Virus record (IMG/VR): IMGVR_UViG_3300033144_004625
Span: 1-30,973 of that record
Length of the DNA stretch: 30,973 bases
Source: a virus
Direction: 5' to 3' (one strand)
Position numbers and translations under genes: made by a program
Shown: positions 1 through 9,251 of the stretch, piece after piece
How positions within the stretch are numbered: position 1 is the first letter of the stretch
How the letters are laid out: every line of letters begins with the position of its first letter
Notes under the pieces: generated by a model
What the model saw: the letters and a program-made list of their open reading frames with translations, nothing else
Databases searched by the model: none
What the model was told of the DNA's origin: nothing

Positions 1-3000
1 TAAGTAACTCAAGTTTCCTTGTCCTGTTGAGCCACCTGCATCTAAATATATTGTAGTTATAATATCTGTTAATTCATACCCTGGTGTAGCAATAACTATT
101 GCTTCTGGTGGAATAATATTTTGAGTTATCACTTGATCATCAAAACCTGTCAATCCATTAAAACTATCTGTCACTATTACAGTATATGTATCAGGATCTG
201 ATACAGTAATTGCTGCTGTAGTTTCTCCTGTACTCCACAAATAACTTGGACTTCCAATTACAGATGGATTAGCTGTTAACAAATAACTTGCAGTATCACA
301 ATCCAAGTGTCCCAATGTATCACCACCTACAGTAATTATCACTGTTGGATATACTCCTGTTGTTGTACTAGTAGTAGTAGGAGGAGTAGTAGTAGTTGTT
401 GTCGTTGTTGGTGCTGCTGTTGTACTAGTTGTTGTCGTTGTTGTTTGTTCAAGAGCTGTCCCTGCAATATCACAAGAATATTCCTGATCATTACAATTTT
501 TAATTTCTACTAATATACCATCAATTATATGATAAATAAGATTTGTATCTACAGAATCACTTAAAATATACCAATTATCTGGAACCTTTTCACAAGGTAT
601 ATTATTACCACTTATAAGATAAACTGCATTACCAACAACTAATTCTTCTATTACTCCTGTGTGTCCAGTAAATTCTATAATATCAGCAGATTCAGGACTA
701 TTCATAAATTCTATGCCTTTACATGCTGTAACTTCTGTATCTGAAATATCAACTTTTATTACACTCCATATAAGATCAAGAAACTCAGGAGGCAGTGTCC
801 AACCATCTATCCAAAAGAATTCCTCCACATTAGAAGGATAAATACATTCCTCTACAGGAGCCACTGTTATAATACCTGTTACAGTATATACACAATCTGT
901 TTGTCCTATATGTCCATCTAAATCACATTGATTTTTATATGCAGTAGTTGTAGTTGTAGTTGTGATAATTTTTTTAGTAGTTGTAGTTGTAGTTGTGATA
1001 GGATTTGGCACACGTTTTCCTACTACAAAATCAAAACTTCCTTTCCCTTCTTCTCCTACACCATCAGCAATAAAGTTATCCCCACAACAATCGTTTGTTC
1101 CTGAATAAAAGAAATTGTTTTCTGCTATATACCAATTAGGAATATAACTATGGAAACTTATCCAACTCTTAGTATTCATATTAAATGAAAGAGTCCAAGA
1201 TTTATTACAGAAATAATCTGTATCCTTTAATTGTACTATTTGTCTTGTATATGCAGGAGCAACTATTTTTCCTTCTTCTCCTGCTTCTCCACCTATTTCA
1301 GCTTTTCCTTCTATTTTACAAGGATTTCCTGAAAGAAGATTTTCAATATAAAATTCTTGTGTATCTTCATCATACTTAACATCATCAGAAATTGGATCAT
1401 AATCCAACTTAGTAATAATAACTCTATCATATTTACTATCATATACACCATGTAATCCCAGTCCTATAAAATGATTATCTACATTTGCATCAGGAAAAGT
1501 TCTTAATATTTCAAAAGCCAAATGATCTGTAAGGAATCTATTTAACCCTGAACCAAATGCAGAAAGATCTGTTATTTTTGTACCATCTATTAAGAACACT
1601 TGTCCTCTTTTAGCATCTATAGTTATTTGTCCTTGTGGTATTTTAAGAAGCATTTTGTGTTGACTTCCAACATACCCAAGATCTGTTTCAGCAAAATCAA
1701 TAGGAGGAGCTCCTTCAAATAATTTAGGATTACCAACATACGCTGCTTGTGGATTACTTGTGTCTATGGTTAATAGATTATTATATAATAAAGTTTTATT
1801 ATGAAACCTTGTTAAAATAGCTCTGTTCTGAATACCATCTATTGATGTGAAATCTCCAAAATTCTGAGGAAAATCAAAATAAGATAGTGCTCTATATGTT
1901 AACCAACTATTTACTCTGTTATCTGAATCAACTATTTGAACATCTGAATATACTGCCCTAAAAGGATAATTAGTCCGACATTCTAATTCATCCCAATCTG
2001 CAGGAAGATTTGTAAATACATTTTCCTTATTTTGTTTAGAAAATGTTGTATTATAATAATATACATTATCATGTGCTATAGATACAAAACTCTCTTGTAC
2101 CCAGTCATCTGGAATATGTGTACTTACATGAGGCCAAAAATCCCCTTCTCTGTTATTGGAGGCTTGTCTTAAATCAAGATTATAACTACTTTCACAATAG
2201 AAACTTGGTACTCCATAAGCAAACAGATAGAAATATCCATCATAATATGTTCTGTTAGGATCTCCACTAGATAAGTCTGGAGGAGTTCCCCAAACATCTG
2301 GATCCGTATCTCCTTGTGAATTAGGACAATCAAAGTTATGAGCTTTGTATGAAATCATATTGTACATAGGTCCCACCTTTGTTGCAACAAAATCCTTTAA
2401 AACTGATCTTGCTGAATGCCAATATTTTGGATATGCAATATTTCCTATCTCATCATAAAATATATCACTATCATCAGGAGCATTTACTCTATCATCTATA
2501 AAGAATGGAAGTTTTGTTTTATAAGCAAATCTGCTTATAAAAGTATCTCCTCCAAATATTGTATATTTTCCAAATGTGGTTTCCCCTATAGATTTATGGA
2601 AACCAGTATCAACCACATCATATGTATACATTTGTCCCCATTGACCTACAACACTATTCTTTAAAGAAGCATAATAAGATACTACTGATATATCTTCTTC
2701 TTTTCCTGGAACACTACAGTTACTTTGATTATCTAAAGTTTTTGATATAATAAACCTTGATTTATCTTTTATGATAGATCCATTCTCATCCATCATATTT
2801 GGACTTCTATCTGGAAAAGGTAACTTTTCTCCCAAAGGCTTTAAATATACTGAAGATTCTCTATTATAATTATTTATAGTAAAGTCATCTCCTACAGATT
2901 GTACTCCAGGAATTAAATATCTGGATATATCTAAATTTCTTTGTTTAACTCCCTGCTCATTAGGAATATGTTTATAATAATCATAACTAGCAATAGAATT

Positions 3001-5694
3001 GAAAGAATATGCATAATTCTTTCTTGTAATACCATTAATATATATTGTCAAATATGCTTGATATGCTGTAAACATAGCAGCAGAATTAAAAGGATCTGTA
3101 TAATCTGCTAAAAATTCAGAGGCATTTAATGCATCTCTTTGAGCTTCTCTTGTGATTAATTTATATTTAGCATTATCTTTAACTTCAACAAAGTGTGCTT
3201 TGCCTGCCCCAAACATTACACTTTCTAATTTCAAAATACTTCCTAAGAAAGGTTGTCCAAAAGAAGTTTCTGGTGAATTAAATATTTGTCGCAATGAATT
3301 ATCAGAATGAGATTCTATTTCTGTTAATTCCTCTCCTAATCCACAAAGATCTTCTCCTGGAAAGTCACTATATTCACCATTTATAATATAATGTTCTCTT
3401 GTAATTTCACTATCTCCACACTCATCGCCACCCCCTGCTTCAGCTTCTACGGTAGTTCCCTGTTTTACATTCACTGTAGCACTTCTTCCTCCTGACACTG
3501 CTCCACTAATCCACTTTTGTTGTGCAGTATTAGTATTATCTATCCAAAGAATTCTAAATCCACTACACCAACCTCTTGATTGGGCATGCCACACTTCATA
3601 ATTAGTATATATCACTGTGTTTTCAATAGGAGGTAAAAATGGTCCTCGGTATACACTAACTTCTGGTGTTAAAATAGGAAATGTCATTGAACAAATAGTA
3701 CCAGGACCTATCTCTTTTATTTTTTCTGTTTTTTGTTTATTTGTATTACAATCTGTATATGTTAGTGTAATAAACTCTTCATCACCTCCCTCAGGATCAG
3801 GTCTAAGTTCTTTAATATCATAATTATAACTAAAACAATCTTCCTCAAAAGCATTGTTAGTTGAATTTAAAAATGGATCTGTTCCTAAATCATTGTAAGG
3901 ATAATTAGGAAAATAATATTTTTGATTCTCTCGTTCATATTCTCCAACATTTCTAAGCATTCCTTTTCCTATGATAGATTTGTTAGTTCCTCTATCCCCT
4001 CTTAGTATTTTAAATCCTACTATATCATCTTTCTGAGAATCTGTAAGATTACTATCTTTTATAAGTGTTTTTATTTTATCTACATCTATTTTTACACCAA
4101 TAGGAAAAATAGCATTATTTTGCATTTCTACGTCACCAGAAAATTCAGAAGATTCATGTATAGGAGAAACTAATACATCAGGAAACTTATGATGACGTAT
4201 TTGTTTTCCTGCCAAATCTCCCCATAATTCTTCATTACAAGGATATTCTTCATTAGATTCCCAATAAGCAAAATCACCATATTGATAAGGACCTTTATAA
4301 GCAGCATCTTCACTATCGTATAAAGGATGATTTTCTATAACAGTTGCTGTATTATATATCCTCCAATGTTCACTATATCCTACGTCTCCTGCTACCTGTG
4401 AAGGAGCTCCTACAAAATCATCATCAGTGTCAGATATAGAAGGTAAATTATTTTCCTCATCTGTTATAGCTCTTCCTGGTATATGGAAAGAATCGGTTTG
4501 TTTGCCATTTTTTAGTTCAAAAACAATTTCAAAGGGGTAAATTTCATCTCTGAGGTATCCTCTGAGGTTTACTGCGTTTAGTTCATCTGCATAGTTTTCT
4601 GTAGAAGGAATTCTCCAACTTTCCCACTGTAAAGATATACCAGAAGCTATTTGTTGATAATTAACTCTATCTATAGATGTTAATCCTTTCCATATTAGTA
4701 TATCATTAGCTGTTGTTATATCATCTGCAATTTCATAAAAAGGAAACTTTTCAAAAATATCATTCATTGATAATCTTACAGCAGTGACATTTTGTCCAGT
4801 ATATGTTATTTTTTCAGATGTTTCTTCAATAAAATATGTACCTACCAGTTCTGGAGAAGCAATTCCATTGATTGTTTTAATAACAGCAAGGTTAAAATAT
4901 TGAAATTGTCCTGTATTATCTAAATTAGAAATATCAACAACAATTGATTTTCCTACAGGATAATCAAAATTGACAGACGTAAAAGTAGGATCAGATATAG
5001 GAACCTTATTTGTTATAGAATAATAAGATGTATAAGGATTACCAAGAGCATCTGCATATTGTGCAGTAAATTGATATGTACCAGCCTTTAAATCTCCCCC
5101 AGATACAACTTTTTCTATATCTATATTAGGTATGCTAAAATTAGGTTGTACCTTTAATTTATTACAATCCAACTCAGTAGAATATTCAGGATCACACAAA
5201 GGAGTTCCTTTTACTAATTTATAAGGAATATTGTTTATATCCAAATATCTTCTTGCAATGTTATCAGGCCAATAAATTTCTGTTGAACAGTTTGTTATCT
5301 TATGAACTATTTTATATATAGGATGATGAATATCCCAACCAAGGCAAGGATGAGAAACAAGTTGATGATAGATACAATCATTATTATCCATGTATCCAAT
5401 TTCACTATCGCCTGTTTCAGGATTAGTCAAAAAGAATATATGTTTTTCTAGTTCACTAATATGATGATGTCCTATAAGAACAAATCCACTAGGAAATGCA
5501 AAACATAATTCATTACCTGGTTCATTTTGATAATTAACAGAGTTAGAATCAAAATTTTCTACAGCAGCATTTAATGCATACGTTAGTCTACCCTTAGAAA
5601 TCTGATTTGGTGTCTGATCTAAGTTTAGTCCAGTAGTAGCATTATTATACTCTTGGTTAATATTGCTTTGTCCTTTTTTTTTATCTTCAGCCAT
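1..5694 (-). CDS. Tail stabilisation protein (P22 gp10-like, crAss-type) with C-terminal Thr linkers and PKD-like domains; 3' end outside window
   Basis: This frame is open from the ATG at 5694 to the left edge, at least 1898 residues, so the C-terminus is missing. It follows the P22 gp4-like gene by 9 bases, the position of the large stabilisation protein in crAss-like phages, which caps the tail barrel below the portal. The N-terminus has a low-complexity start (MAEDKKKGQSN) and then GLNLDQTPNQISKGRLTYAL, a pattern I associate with this family. Residues about 1565-1587 and 1748-1783 are threonine-rich linkers. From about 1788 the sequence is PKD/Ig-like: SYLWSTGETTAAITVS, then TYTVIVTD, and a second copy opening with LDAGGSTGQGNLSYL at the edge. 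Such domains are typical of secreted Bacteroidota proteins and suggest a receptor-binding extension. The body assignment rests on position and pattern and is fairly secure. The role of the extension is inferred. Confidence 0.85.
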   Translation of the reverse strand, partial: MAEDKKKGQSNINQEYNNATTGLNLDQTPNQISKGRLTYALNAAVENFDSNSVNYQNEPGNELCFAFPSGFVLIGHHHISELEKHIFFLTNPETGDSEIGYMDNNDCIYHQLVSHPCLGWDIHHPIYKIVHKITNCSTEIYWPDNIARRYLDINNIPYKLVKGTPLCDPEYSTELDCNKLKVQPNFSIPNIDIEKVVSGGDLKAGTYQFTAQYADALGNPYTSYYSITNKVPISDPTFTSVNFDYPVGKSIVVDISNLDNTGQFQYFNLAVIKTINGIASPELVGTYFIEETSEKITYTGQNVTAVRLSMNDIFEKFPFYEIADDITTANDILIWKGLTSIDRVNYQQIASGISLQWESWRIPSTENYADELNAVNLRGYLRDEIYPFEIVFELKNGKQTDSFHIPGRAITDEENNLPSISDTDDDFVGAPSQVAGDVGYSEHWRIYNTATVIENHPLYDSEDAAYKGPYQYGDFAYWESNEEYPCNEELWGDLAGKQIRHHKFPDVLVSPIHESSEFSGDVEMQNNAIFPIGVKIDVDKIKTLIKDSNLTDSQKDDIVGFKILRGDRGTNKSIIGKGMLRNVGEYERENQKYYFPNYPYNDLGTDPFLNSTNNAFEEDCFSYNYDIKELRPDPEGGDEEFITLTYTDCNTNKQKTEKIKEIGPGTICSMTFPILTPEVSVYRGPFLPPIENTVIYTNYEVWHAQSRGWCSGFRILWIDNTNTAQQKWISGAVSGGRSATVNVKQGTTVEAEAGGGDECGDSEITREHYIINGEYSDFPGEDLCGLGEELTEIESHSDNSLRQIFNSPETSFGQPFLGSILKLESVMFGAGKAHFVEVKDNAKYKLITREAQRDALNASEFLADYTDPFNSAAMFTAYQAYLTIYINGITRKNYAYSFNSIASYDYYKHIPNEQGVKQRNLDISRYLIPGVQSVGDDFTINNYNRESSVYLKPLGEKLPFPDRSPNMMDENGSIIKDKSRFIISKTLDNQSNCSVPGKEEDISVVSYYASLKNSVVGQWGQMYTYDVVDTGFHKSIGETTFGKYTIFGGDTFISRFAYKTKLPFFIDDRVNAPDDSDIFYDEIGNIAYPKYWHSARSVLKDFVATKVGPMYNMISYKAHNFDCPNSQGDTDPDVWGTPPDLSSGDPNRTYYDGYFYLFAYGVPSFYCESSYNLDLRQASNNREGDFWPHVSTHIPDDWVQESFVSIAHDNVYYYNTTFSKQNKENVFTNLPADWDELECRTNYPFRAVYSDVQIVDSDNRVNSWLTYRALSYFDFPQNFGDFTSIDGIQNRAILTRFHNKTLLYNNLLTIDTSNPQAAYVGNPKLFEGAPPIDFAETDLGYVGSQHKMLLKIPQGQITIDAKRGQVFLIDGTKITDLSAFGSGLNRFLTDHLAFEILRTFPDANVDNHFIGLGLHGVYDSKYDRVIITKLDYDPISDDVKYDEDTQEFYIENLLSGNPCKIEGKAEIGGEAGEEGKIVAPAYTRQIVQLKDTDYFCNKSWTLSFNMNTKSWISFHSYIPNWYIAENNFFYSGTNDCCGDNFIADGVGEEGKGSFDFVVGKRVPNPITTTTTTTKKIITTTTTTTAYKNQCDLDGHIGQTDCVYTVTGIITVAPVEECIYPSNVEEFFWIDGWTLPPEFLDLIWSVIKVDISDTEVTACKGIEFMNSPESADIIEFTGHTGVIEELVVGNAVYLISGNNIPCEKVPDNWYILSDSVDTNLIYHIIDGILVEIKNCNDQEYSCDIAGTALEQTTTTTTSTTAAPTTTTTTTTPPTTTSTTTGVYPTVIITVGGDTLGHLDCDTASYLLTANPSVIGSPSYLWSTGETTAAITVSDPDTYTVIVTDSFNGLTGFDDQVITQNIIPPEAIVIATPGYELTDIITTIYLDAGGSTGQGNLSYL
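357..449 (-). repeat. Thr-coding low-complexity repeat (linker 2 of the stabilisation protein)
   Basis: On the plus strand this is a run of GTT/GTA/GTC triplets; on the coding strand it gives a Thr/Ser-rich linker containing STTAAPTTTTTTTPP. Bases 404-423 are identical to bases 12811-12830 in a different gene, so the similarity is at DNA level and not only in protein. Confidence 0.85.
940..999 (-). repeat. Thr-coding low-complexity repeat (linker 1 of the stabilisation protein)
   Basis: Two runs of seven Thr codons separated by KKII. They form a hinge between the conserved tail body and the next small domain. Confidence 0.8.
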
Positions 5695-5703
5695 GACACT
5701 TAT

Positions 5704-6612
5704 TTATAACTCAAATCTTTGTAATCTATTACGTTCTCTTTTTATACCTCTTTGTTTTTGCCAAACAGTTTGTTTCTTAATTTCAATATCTGCTGTAATA
5801 TAACACTCATCAGTTTGTTGTTTATAATAGATTAACTTTTGTTGAAGTTGGTTAAAAGTTTCATCGTTGGTTTGATTAGTTAAAGTTTCAAATACTTTAT
5901 ATTTTATAAAAGATTCTATATATTCTCTAATCTCATGATTATCAGGAACTAACTGACTCCCTGTTTTATCAAAGTCAGTGGCATAAAATATTAAATGTAC
6001 TACCCCTGTTCTGAAATTAGTAACAAACTTATTATCTCTGATATCAAATGAATCTATCCTACTTGATCCAGGAGTTTGTCCATAATTTTTCCAAGCTGGC
6101 ATATAGGTGACATCACAATTTGAATTGGCAGATATATTACCTGGCTTAAGAAGATATTGTTGTTGGTAGGACCTATCTATTGAATAGTTTGTTTTGTAAA
6201 CACCTTGTACTACTTCAGGCATACATTCAGGACAACCCTCAACACAAGTAGGACTTGTACATGGTATTCCATTTATAACCACTGGTGATATTTGTATAGT
6301 TTCTGCAGAAATTGATTGAGAATAGAATGAGTTTGCTCCTTGGTATGAACCTAATGGTACTTCTGCACACATCCAGGCTTCCCTTACAGCGTGAAAATTA
6401 TCTGGTAATCTACTTTGAAAATCTTCTATAAATAAAGGACTTTCTTTTATGGGAAGAGTTGTTCTTCCTAATTTTCTCAAACACTTATCTACGTAAGTGG
6501 GAAACATAAGATCATCAATTGCTCCTGTATCAAAGTAACTTTTCAATTCTTCTTTTACTACAGAAAAAACTACATCTGGTGTTATAAAGTTATATTTATA
6601 ATAGTGACTCAT
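5704..6612 (-). CDS. P22 gp4-like tail/head-completion protein (crAss tail tubular protein)
   Basis: A 302-residue protein. In P22-like tails gp4 forms the ring that joins portal to tail, and crAss-like phages keep a homologue next to the IHF-like and stabilisation genes, exactly as here. The helical N-terminus (VVKEELKSYFDTGAIDD, then a CLRKLGRTTLPI segment and RLPDNFHAVREAW) matches the family pattern of an adaptor with an alpha-helical start. Residues about 115-130 hold a Cys cluster (CTSPTCVEGCPECM) that could bind a metal or form an insertion loop. The C-terminus is helical and very basic (KRERNRLQRF). It sits 10 bases after the previous gene in one transcription unit. The assignment is from pattern and position. 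Confidence 0.8.
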   Translation of the reverse strand: MSHYYKYNFITPDVVFSVVKEELKSYFDTGAIDDLMFPTYVDKCLRKLGRTTLPIKESPLFIEDFQSRLPDNFHAVREAWMCAEVPLGSYQGANSFYSQSISAETIQISPVVINGIPCTSPTCVEGCPECMPEVVQGVYKTNYSIDRSYQQQYLLKPGNISANSNCDVTYMPAWKNYGQTPGSSRIDSFDIRDNKFVTNFRTGVVHLIFYATDFDKTGSQLVPDNHEIREYIESFIKYKVFETLTNQTNDETFNQLQQKLIYYKQQTDECYITADIEIKKQTVWQKQRGIKRERNRLQRFEL

Positions 6613-6622
6613 AATATTATTT

Positions 6623-7099
6623 TTAATGTATCCATTCTCTATAAAGATTCATATATTTTTTATTGGTCTTTAAATAATGTGCTAATAATCTTGAAGTTGT
6701 TCTTGATGGCTTAAAATACCAAAGATCAGAATTTGTAAATCTTGCTGTATTTTTAAACCAAACCCACCCAAAGAAATATCCTTCAGTATGAAAATTAAAA
6801 TTATATATTATCTTTCCTTTTTCTTTTGTTTTTTTCCAATCTACAGGGAGGTTAATAAATTCTTTACCATCCTTGTCTTTCACTCTTCTTCTTTTCTTTT
6901 TGTTAATGGAGAATACTCCAAATCCAAAAGGAAGTTTTGCTTTTTCTCCTGTCTCTAAAATATATTCTTTAAAGGACTCATTGAATAGATATATTATATT
7001 TCTCCATTCATCAAACGTAAGTTTAACAGTTGGATATTTTTTACAAAACTTATTATAGTTTTTCCTACTTGCACTTCTCCACTCAACTTTAACCCTCAT
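6623..7099 (-). CDS. IHF/HU-like protein of the crAss tail module
   Basis: A 158-residue, strongly basic protein. Its centre, YILETGEKAKLPFGFGVFSI followed by NKKKRRR, resembles the G-F-G-x-F beta strand and basic arm of HU/IHF proteins. Crassvirales carry an IHF-subunit-like gene between the ring and gp4-like genes, and this is the right place. It is longer than a plain HU protein (about 90 residues), with an aromatic C-terminal half (FGWVWFKNTARF, YLKTNKKYMNLYREW) that has no HU counterpart, so it may be structural and not nucleoid-like. It lies one base after the ring protein stop. Confidence 0.65.
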   Translation of the reverse strand: MRVKVEWRSASRKNYNKFCKKYPTVKLTFDEWRNIIYLFNESFKEYILETGEKAKLPFGFGVFSINKKKRRRVKDKDGKEFINLPVDWKKTKEKGKIIYNFNFHTEGYFFGWVWFKNTARFTNSDLWYFKPSRTTSRLLAHYLKTNKKYMNLYREWIH

Positions 7100-7100
7100 A

Positions 7101-7829
7101 TTATTTTAGTTTTGGAGCATTTACTGCTTGTCCATCTATACCTTCTTGTGCCACATCTGTTTTTACAGCAAAATAAGTTCCTAATAATTTTTGTGATACT
7201 AATTCTAATACTTGTTTTTTAAGATATCCTGGTAAAGGAAATTCCTTATCAAGAGGATTTCTACAAAGATCTTCTAAAGAAGGATCTGTACCACCACAAG
7301 CACAATGTGAATATAACACATCATTAGAAATATCTTGTTCAAATAAAGCAACAAATCTAATTGCTTTTACATGAGGATTGTTTACATATAGATAATCATT
7401 TATTATCCAATAGTATTCCTCTTTTTTTATAATAGGAAGCTTTAAAAGATTCATATATCTATTGATAGTAGTTTCTTTTAATTTCTTTCCTGCACCACTT
7501 AAAGCATTAATAGAATAAACTCCCTGAATAACATATTGGTATGTGCCCTCTGCTATGCTGGGGAGTTTAAATTTTGATCTTGATATTGTACAAGGATCCA
7601 CATAATCACAACATTCAGAAATTGAGACCTCCTTCATTTCTAAGCATGGTATAGTGGTAAACACTGTATCTGTAGCCCAAAGCTTTCTTAGGTTTGTTTC
7701 TCTTTTAATCAATAACAAGGAGTTATTCCTTACTTCAGAAGCAATTGCTCTATCTGTTATCAATGAATCTGTACTAAGTATTTTATGCATACTTCTTACA
7801 TCTGAAACGAAATTTCTTAATGTTGCCAT
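7101..7829 (-). CDS. Putative crAss-like ring/tail structural protein
   Basis: A 242-residue protein without a named domain that I can see. It lies between the metallophosphoesterase and the IHF-like gene, the position of the conserved ring protein that stacks under the portal in crAss-like virions. The N-terminal half is helical (MHKILSTDSLITDRAIASEV). A central beta-rich part carries Cys (SECCDYVDPC), and a CACGG motif is at about residues 176-180. The C-terminal tail (VAQEGIDGQAVNAPKLK) looks disordered. The function comes from synteny, not from a motif. Alternatives are a minor head-tail connector or a tail hub protein. Confidence 0.6.
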   Translation of the reverse strand: MATLRNFVSDVRSMHKILSTDSLITDRAIASEVRNNSLLLIKRETNLRKLWATDTVFTTIPCLEMKEVSISECCDYVDPCTISRSKFKLPSIAEGTYQYVIQGVYSINALSGAGKKLKETTINRYMNLLKLPIIKKEEYYWIINDYLYVNNPHVKAIRFVALFEQDISNDVLYSHCACGGTDPSLEDLCRNPLDKEFPLPGYLKKQVLELVSQKLLGTYFAVKTDVAQEGIDGQAVNAPKLK

Positions 7830-7834
7830 AATAT

Positions 7835-9064
7835 TTAAATGCGAGCTTCAAACTCTGCTATTTTTCCATGTTTAAGATCATAGACCAGAGCAAGTGCTGC
7901 CCTAACCTGATGAACATAATTATTATCACTGTGCCACCTATCTGTACCAGATAAACTAGGCATCTGTTGTATTCTCACTCCTTTAACATCTATAGCCATA
8001 TAATGATGTTTATCCCCAGTGTGCACTTCCCTAAACTTAGCATCTCCAAACATTTTTCCATAAACTGGATGTGTGGCAAATAATAAAGGAAGTTCTCCTA
8101 TTTTACAATTTCCATGATGCCAGCCTATAAAAGTATTACCAAACTTGACTGCTTTAATAACACTATGTTCTCTTTCAAACTTAATACCACTATCATCACC
8201 AAAGTATATTTCCAAAGCATGTGCCAAATAAAATGACTTGGTTCTGTCATGATTACCCTGAACTAATATAACCTTTACATTAATACAGCATGCTTTTAAC
8301 AATTTAATAGTTTTGACAAGAACATCAAATCCTATCTCATATTCCTTATCATACTCTACAATAGTATCCTGAGGAGTTAATCTGGTAGTACTTCCATCAT
8401 AATTGTCTGTATGAAAAAAGTCATTTGATATAGGAAATACAATCGTTTCAATATCAAAAATTGCTTTAGTTTTATTAACCAAGTTTTCAGCTATGTTAAA
8501 AAAGGCTTCAGCTCTTTTTTCAATAGAATTTGTCCCATCAATATGCTTTTTAGCAAGATGATAATCAGCTATAGATAATGCCATACTGACAATTTCTTTG
8601 CCTGTCATTTTTGGAGAAGGGATCGGAATGTAGTTAGATTCGTAATTGTCCAAGACTCTTAAAAAGTCTTCTTCTGTGTATTCTTCTGGGTTCTTTCTTC
8701 TACAGAATAAAGAGGAGGTAAAATCACCATTTGGTTGTAGTTTGGTCCAATAGTTTGTGATTGTGAATTTTGTGAGATCAACATTATGTAATTTAGCTAA
8801 TTCTTGATGATCTCTAGGTTCGTATGTAATTGATATTACACTTTCAATAGTTCCCTTTTCTTCATTTACTTTCTTTATTCCTATATTGGGTGGGGTTTCT
8901 TTTTCCTTATGTGGTTCAACAAACACATAATTTTTGGATCGTAATTCTTTTAATAATTCTTCTACTTGTTCTTCTGTAATTTTTAGCTTTTCGGCATAGA
9001 ACTCTTTACTTTTTTTCCATTTTAGTAATTTTTCCAGCCGATACAGCATTGCTTTATCAGACAT
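7835..9064 (-). CDS. Calcineurin-like metallophosphoesterase with N-terminal helix-turn-helix
   Basis: A 409-residue protein. Metallophosphoesterase motifs appear in order: DYH at 167-169, ND at 214-215 where GD is usual, GNHDR at 270-274, GWHHG at 314-318 and TGDKHH at 349-354. Together they would bind two metal ions and cut phosphodiester or phosphomonoester bonds, as in Mre11/SbcD-type enzymes. Residues 1-45 look like a DNA-binding helix-turn-helix (KLKITEEQVEELLKELRSKN), so the substrate is probably DNA, though this is inferred. It is the first gene after the terminator at 9166-9206 and has its own promoter candidate at 9081-9088. The start at 9064 is preceded by the AT-rich leader TTTAAATACAT. 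It lies inside a virion block, so it may be packaged or act in DNA maturation. Confidence 0.85.
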   Translation of the reverse strand: MSDKAMLYRLEKLLKWKKSKEFYAEKLKITEEQVEELLKELRSKNYVFVEPHKEKETPPNIGIKKVNEEKGTIESVISITYEPRDHQELAKLHNVDLTKFTITNYWTKLQPNGDFTSSLFCRRKNPEEYTEEDFLRVLDNYESNYIPIPSPKMTGKEIVSMALSIADYHLAKKHIDGTNSIEKRAEAFFNIAENLVNKTKAIFDIETIVFPISNDFFHTDNYDGSTTRLTPQDTIVEYDKEYEIGFDVLVKTIKLLKACCINVKVILVQGNHDRTKSFYLAHALEIYFGDDSGIKFEREHSVIKAVKFGNTFIGWHHGNCKIGELPLLFATHPVYGKMFGDAKFREVHTGDKHHYMAIDVKGVRIQQMPSLSGTDRWHSDNNYVHQVRAALALVYDLKHGKIAEFEARI

Positions 9065-9080
9065 ATGTATTTAAATTTAA

Positions 9081-9088
9081 CAAAATTA
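9081..9088 (-). promoter_or_regulatory. Candidate Bacteroidota-type promoter (-7 box) for the tail module
   Basis: On the minus strand the bases read TAATTTTG, an exact TAnnTTTG, 16 bases upstream of the ATG at 9064 and just beyond a strong terminator. I see no convincing TTTG at the usual -33 distance, so this rests on one box plus context. Confidence 0.45.
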
Positions 9089-9165
9089 TGGTAAAGATAA
9101 CGAATAGTTTTCATTATCCAAAATATATTTAATTAGAATGGTTATTTTTAATAACTTTTTTAGTT

Positions 9166-9206
9166 AGAAAAAAGAACCCCCAATAAACTTTTTTGGGATA
9201 TTGGGG
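9166..9206 (-). terminator. Rho-independent terminator after the fibre genes
   Basis: On the minus strand CCCCAATA (9206-9199) pairs with TATTGGGG (9185-9178) over 8 base pairs, followed by GTTCTTTTTT. It lies about 45 bases downstream of the fibre gene stop at 9252. A weaker stem, TTTCAG/CTGAAA (9215-9220 with 9241-9246), precedes it. Confidence 0.85.
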
Positions 9207-9251
9207 ATCTTTAGTTTCAGAAAGAAAACCAACAAACTTACTGAAAATTAG

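Noticed and set aside
9213-9248. Second terminator from TTTCAG/CTGAAA
   Set aside because: Six weak pairs with a 20-base loop and no U tract; the stronger terminator lies just downstream.
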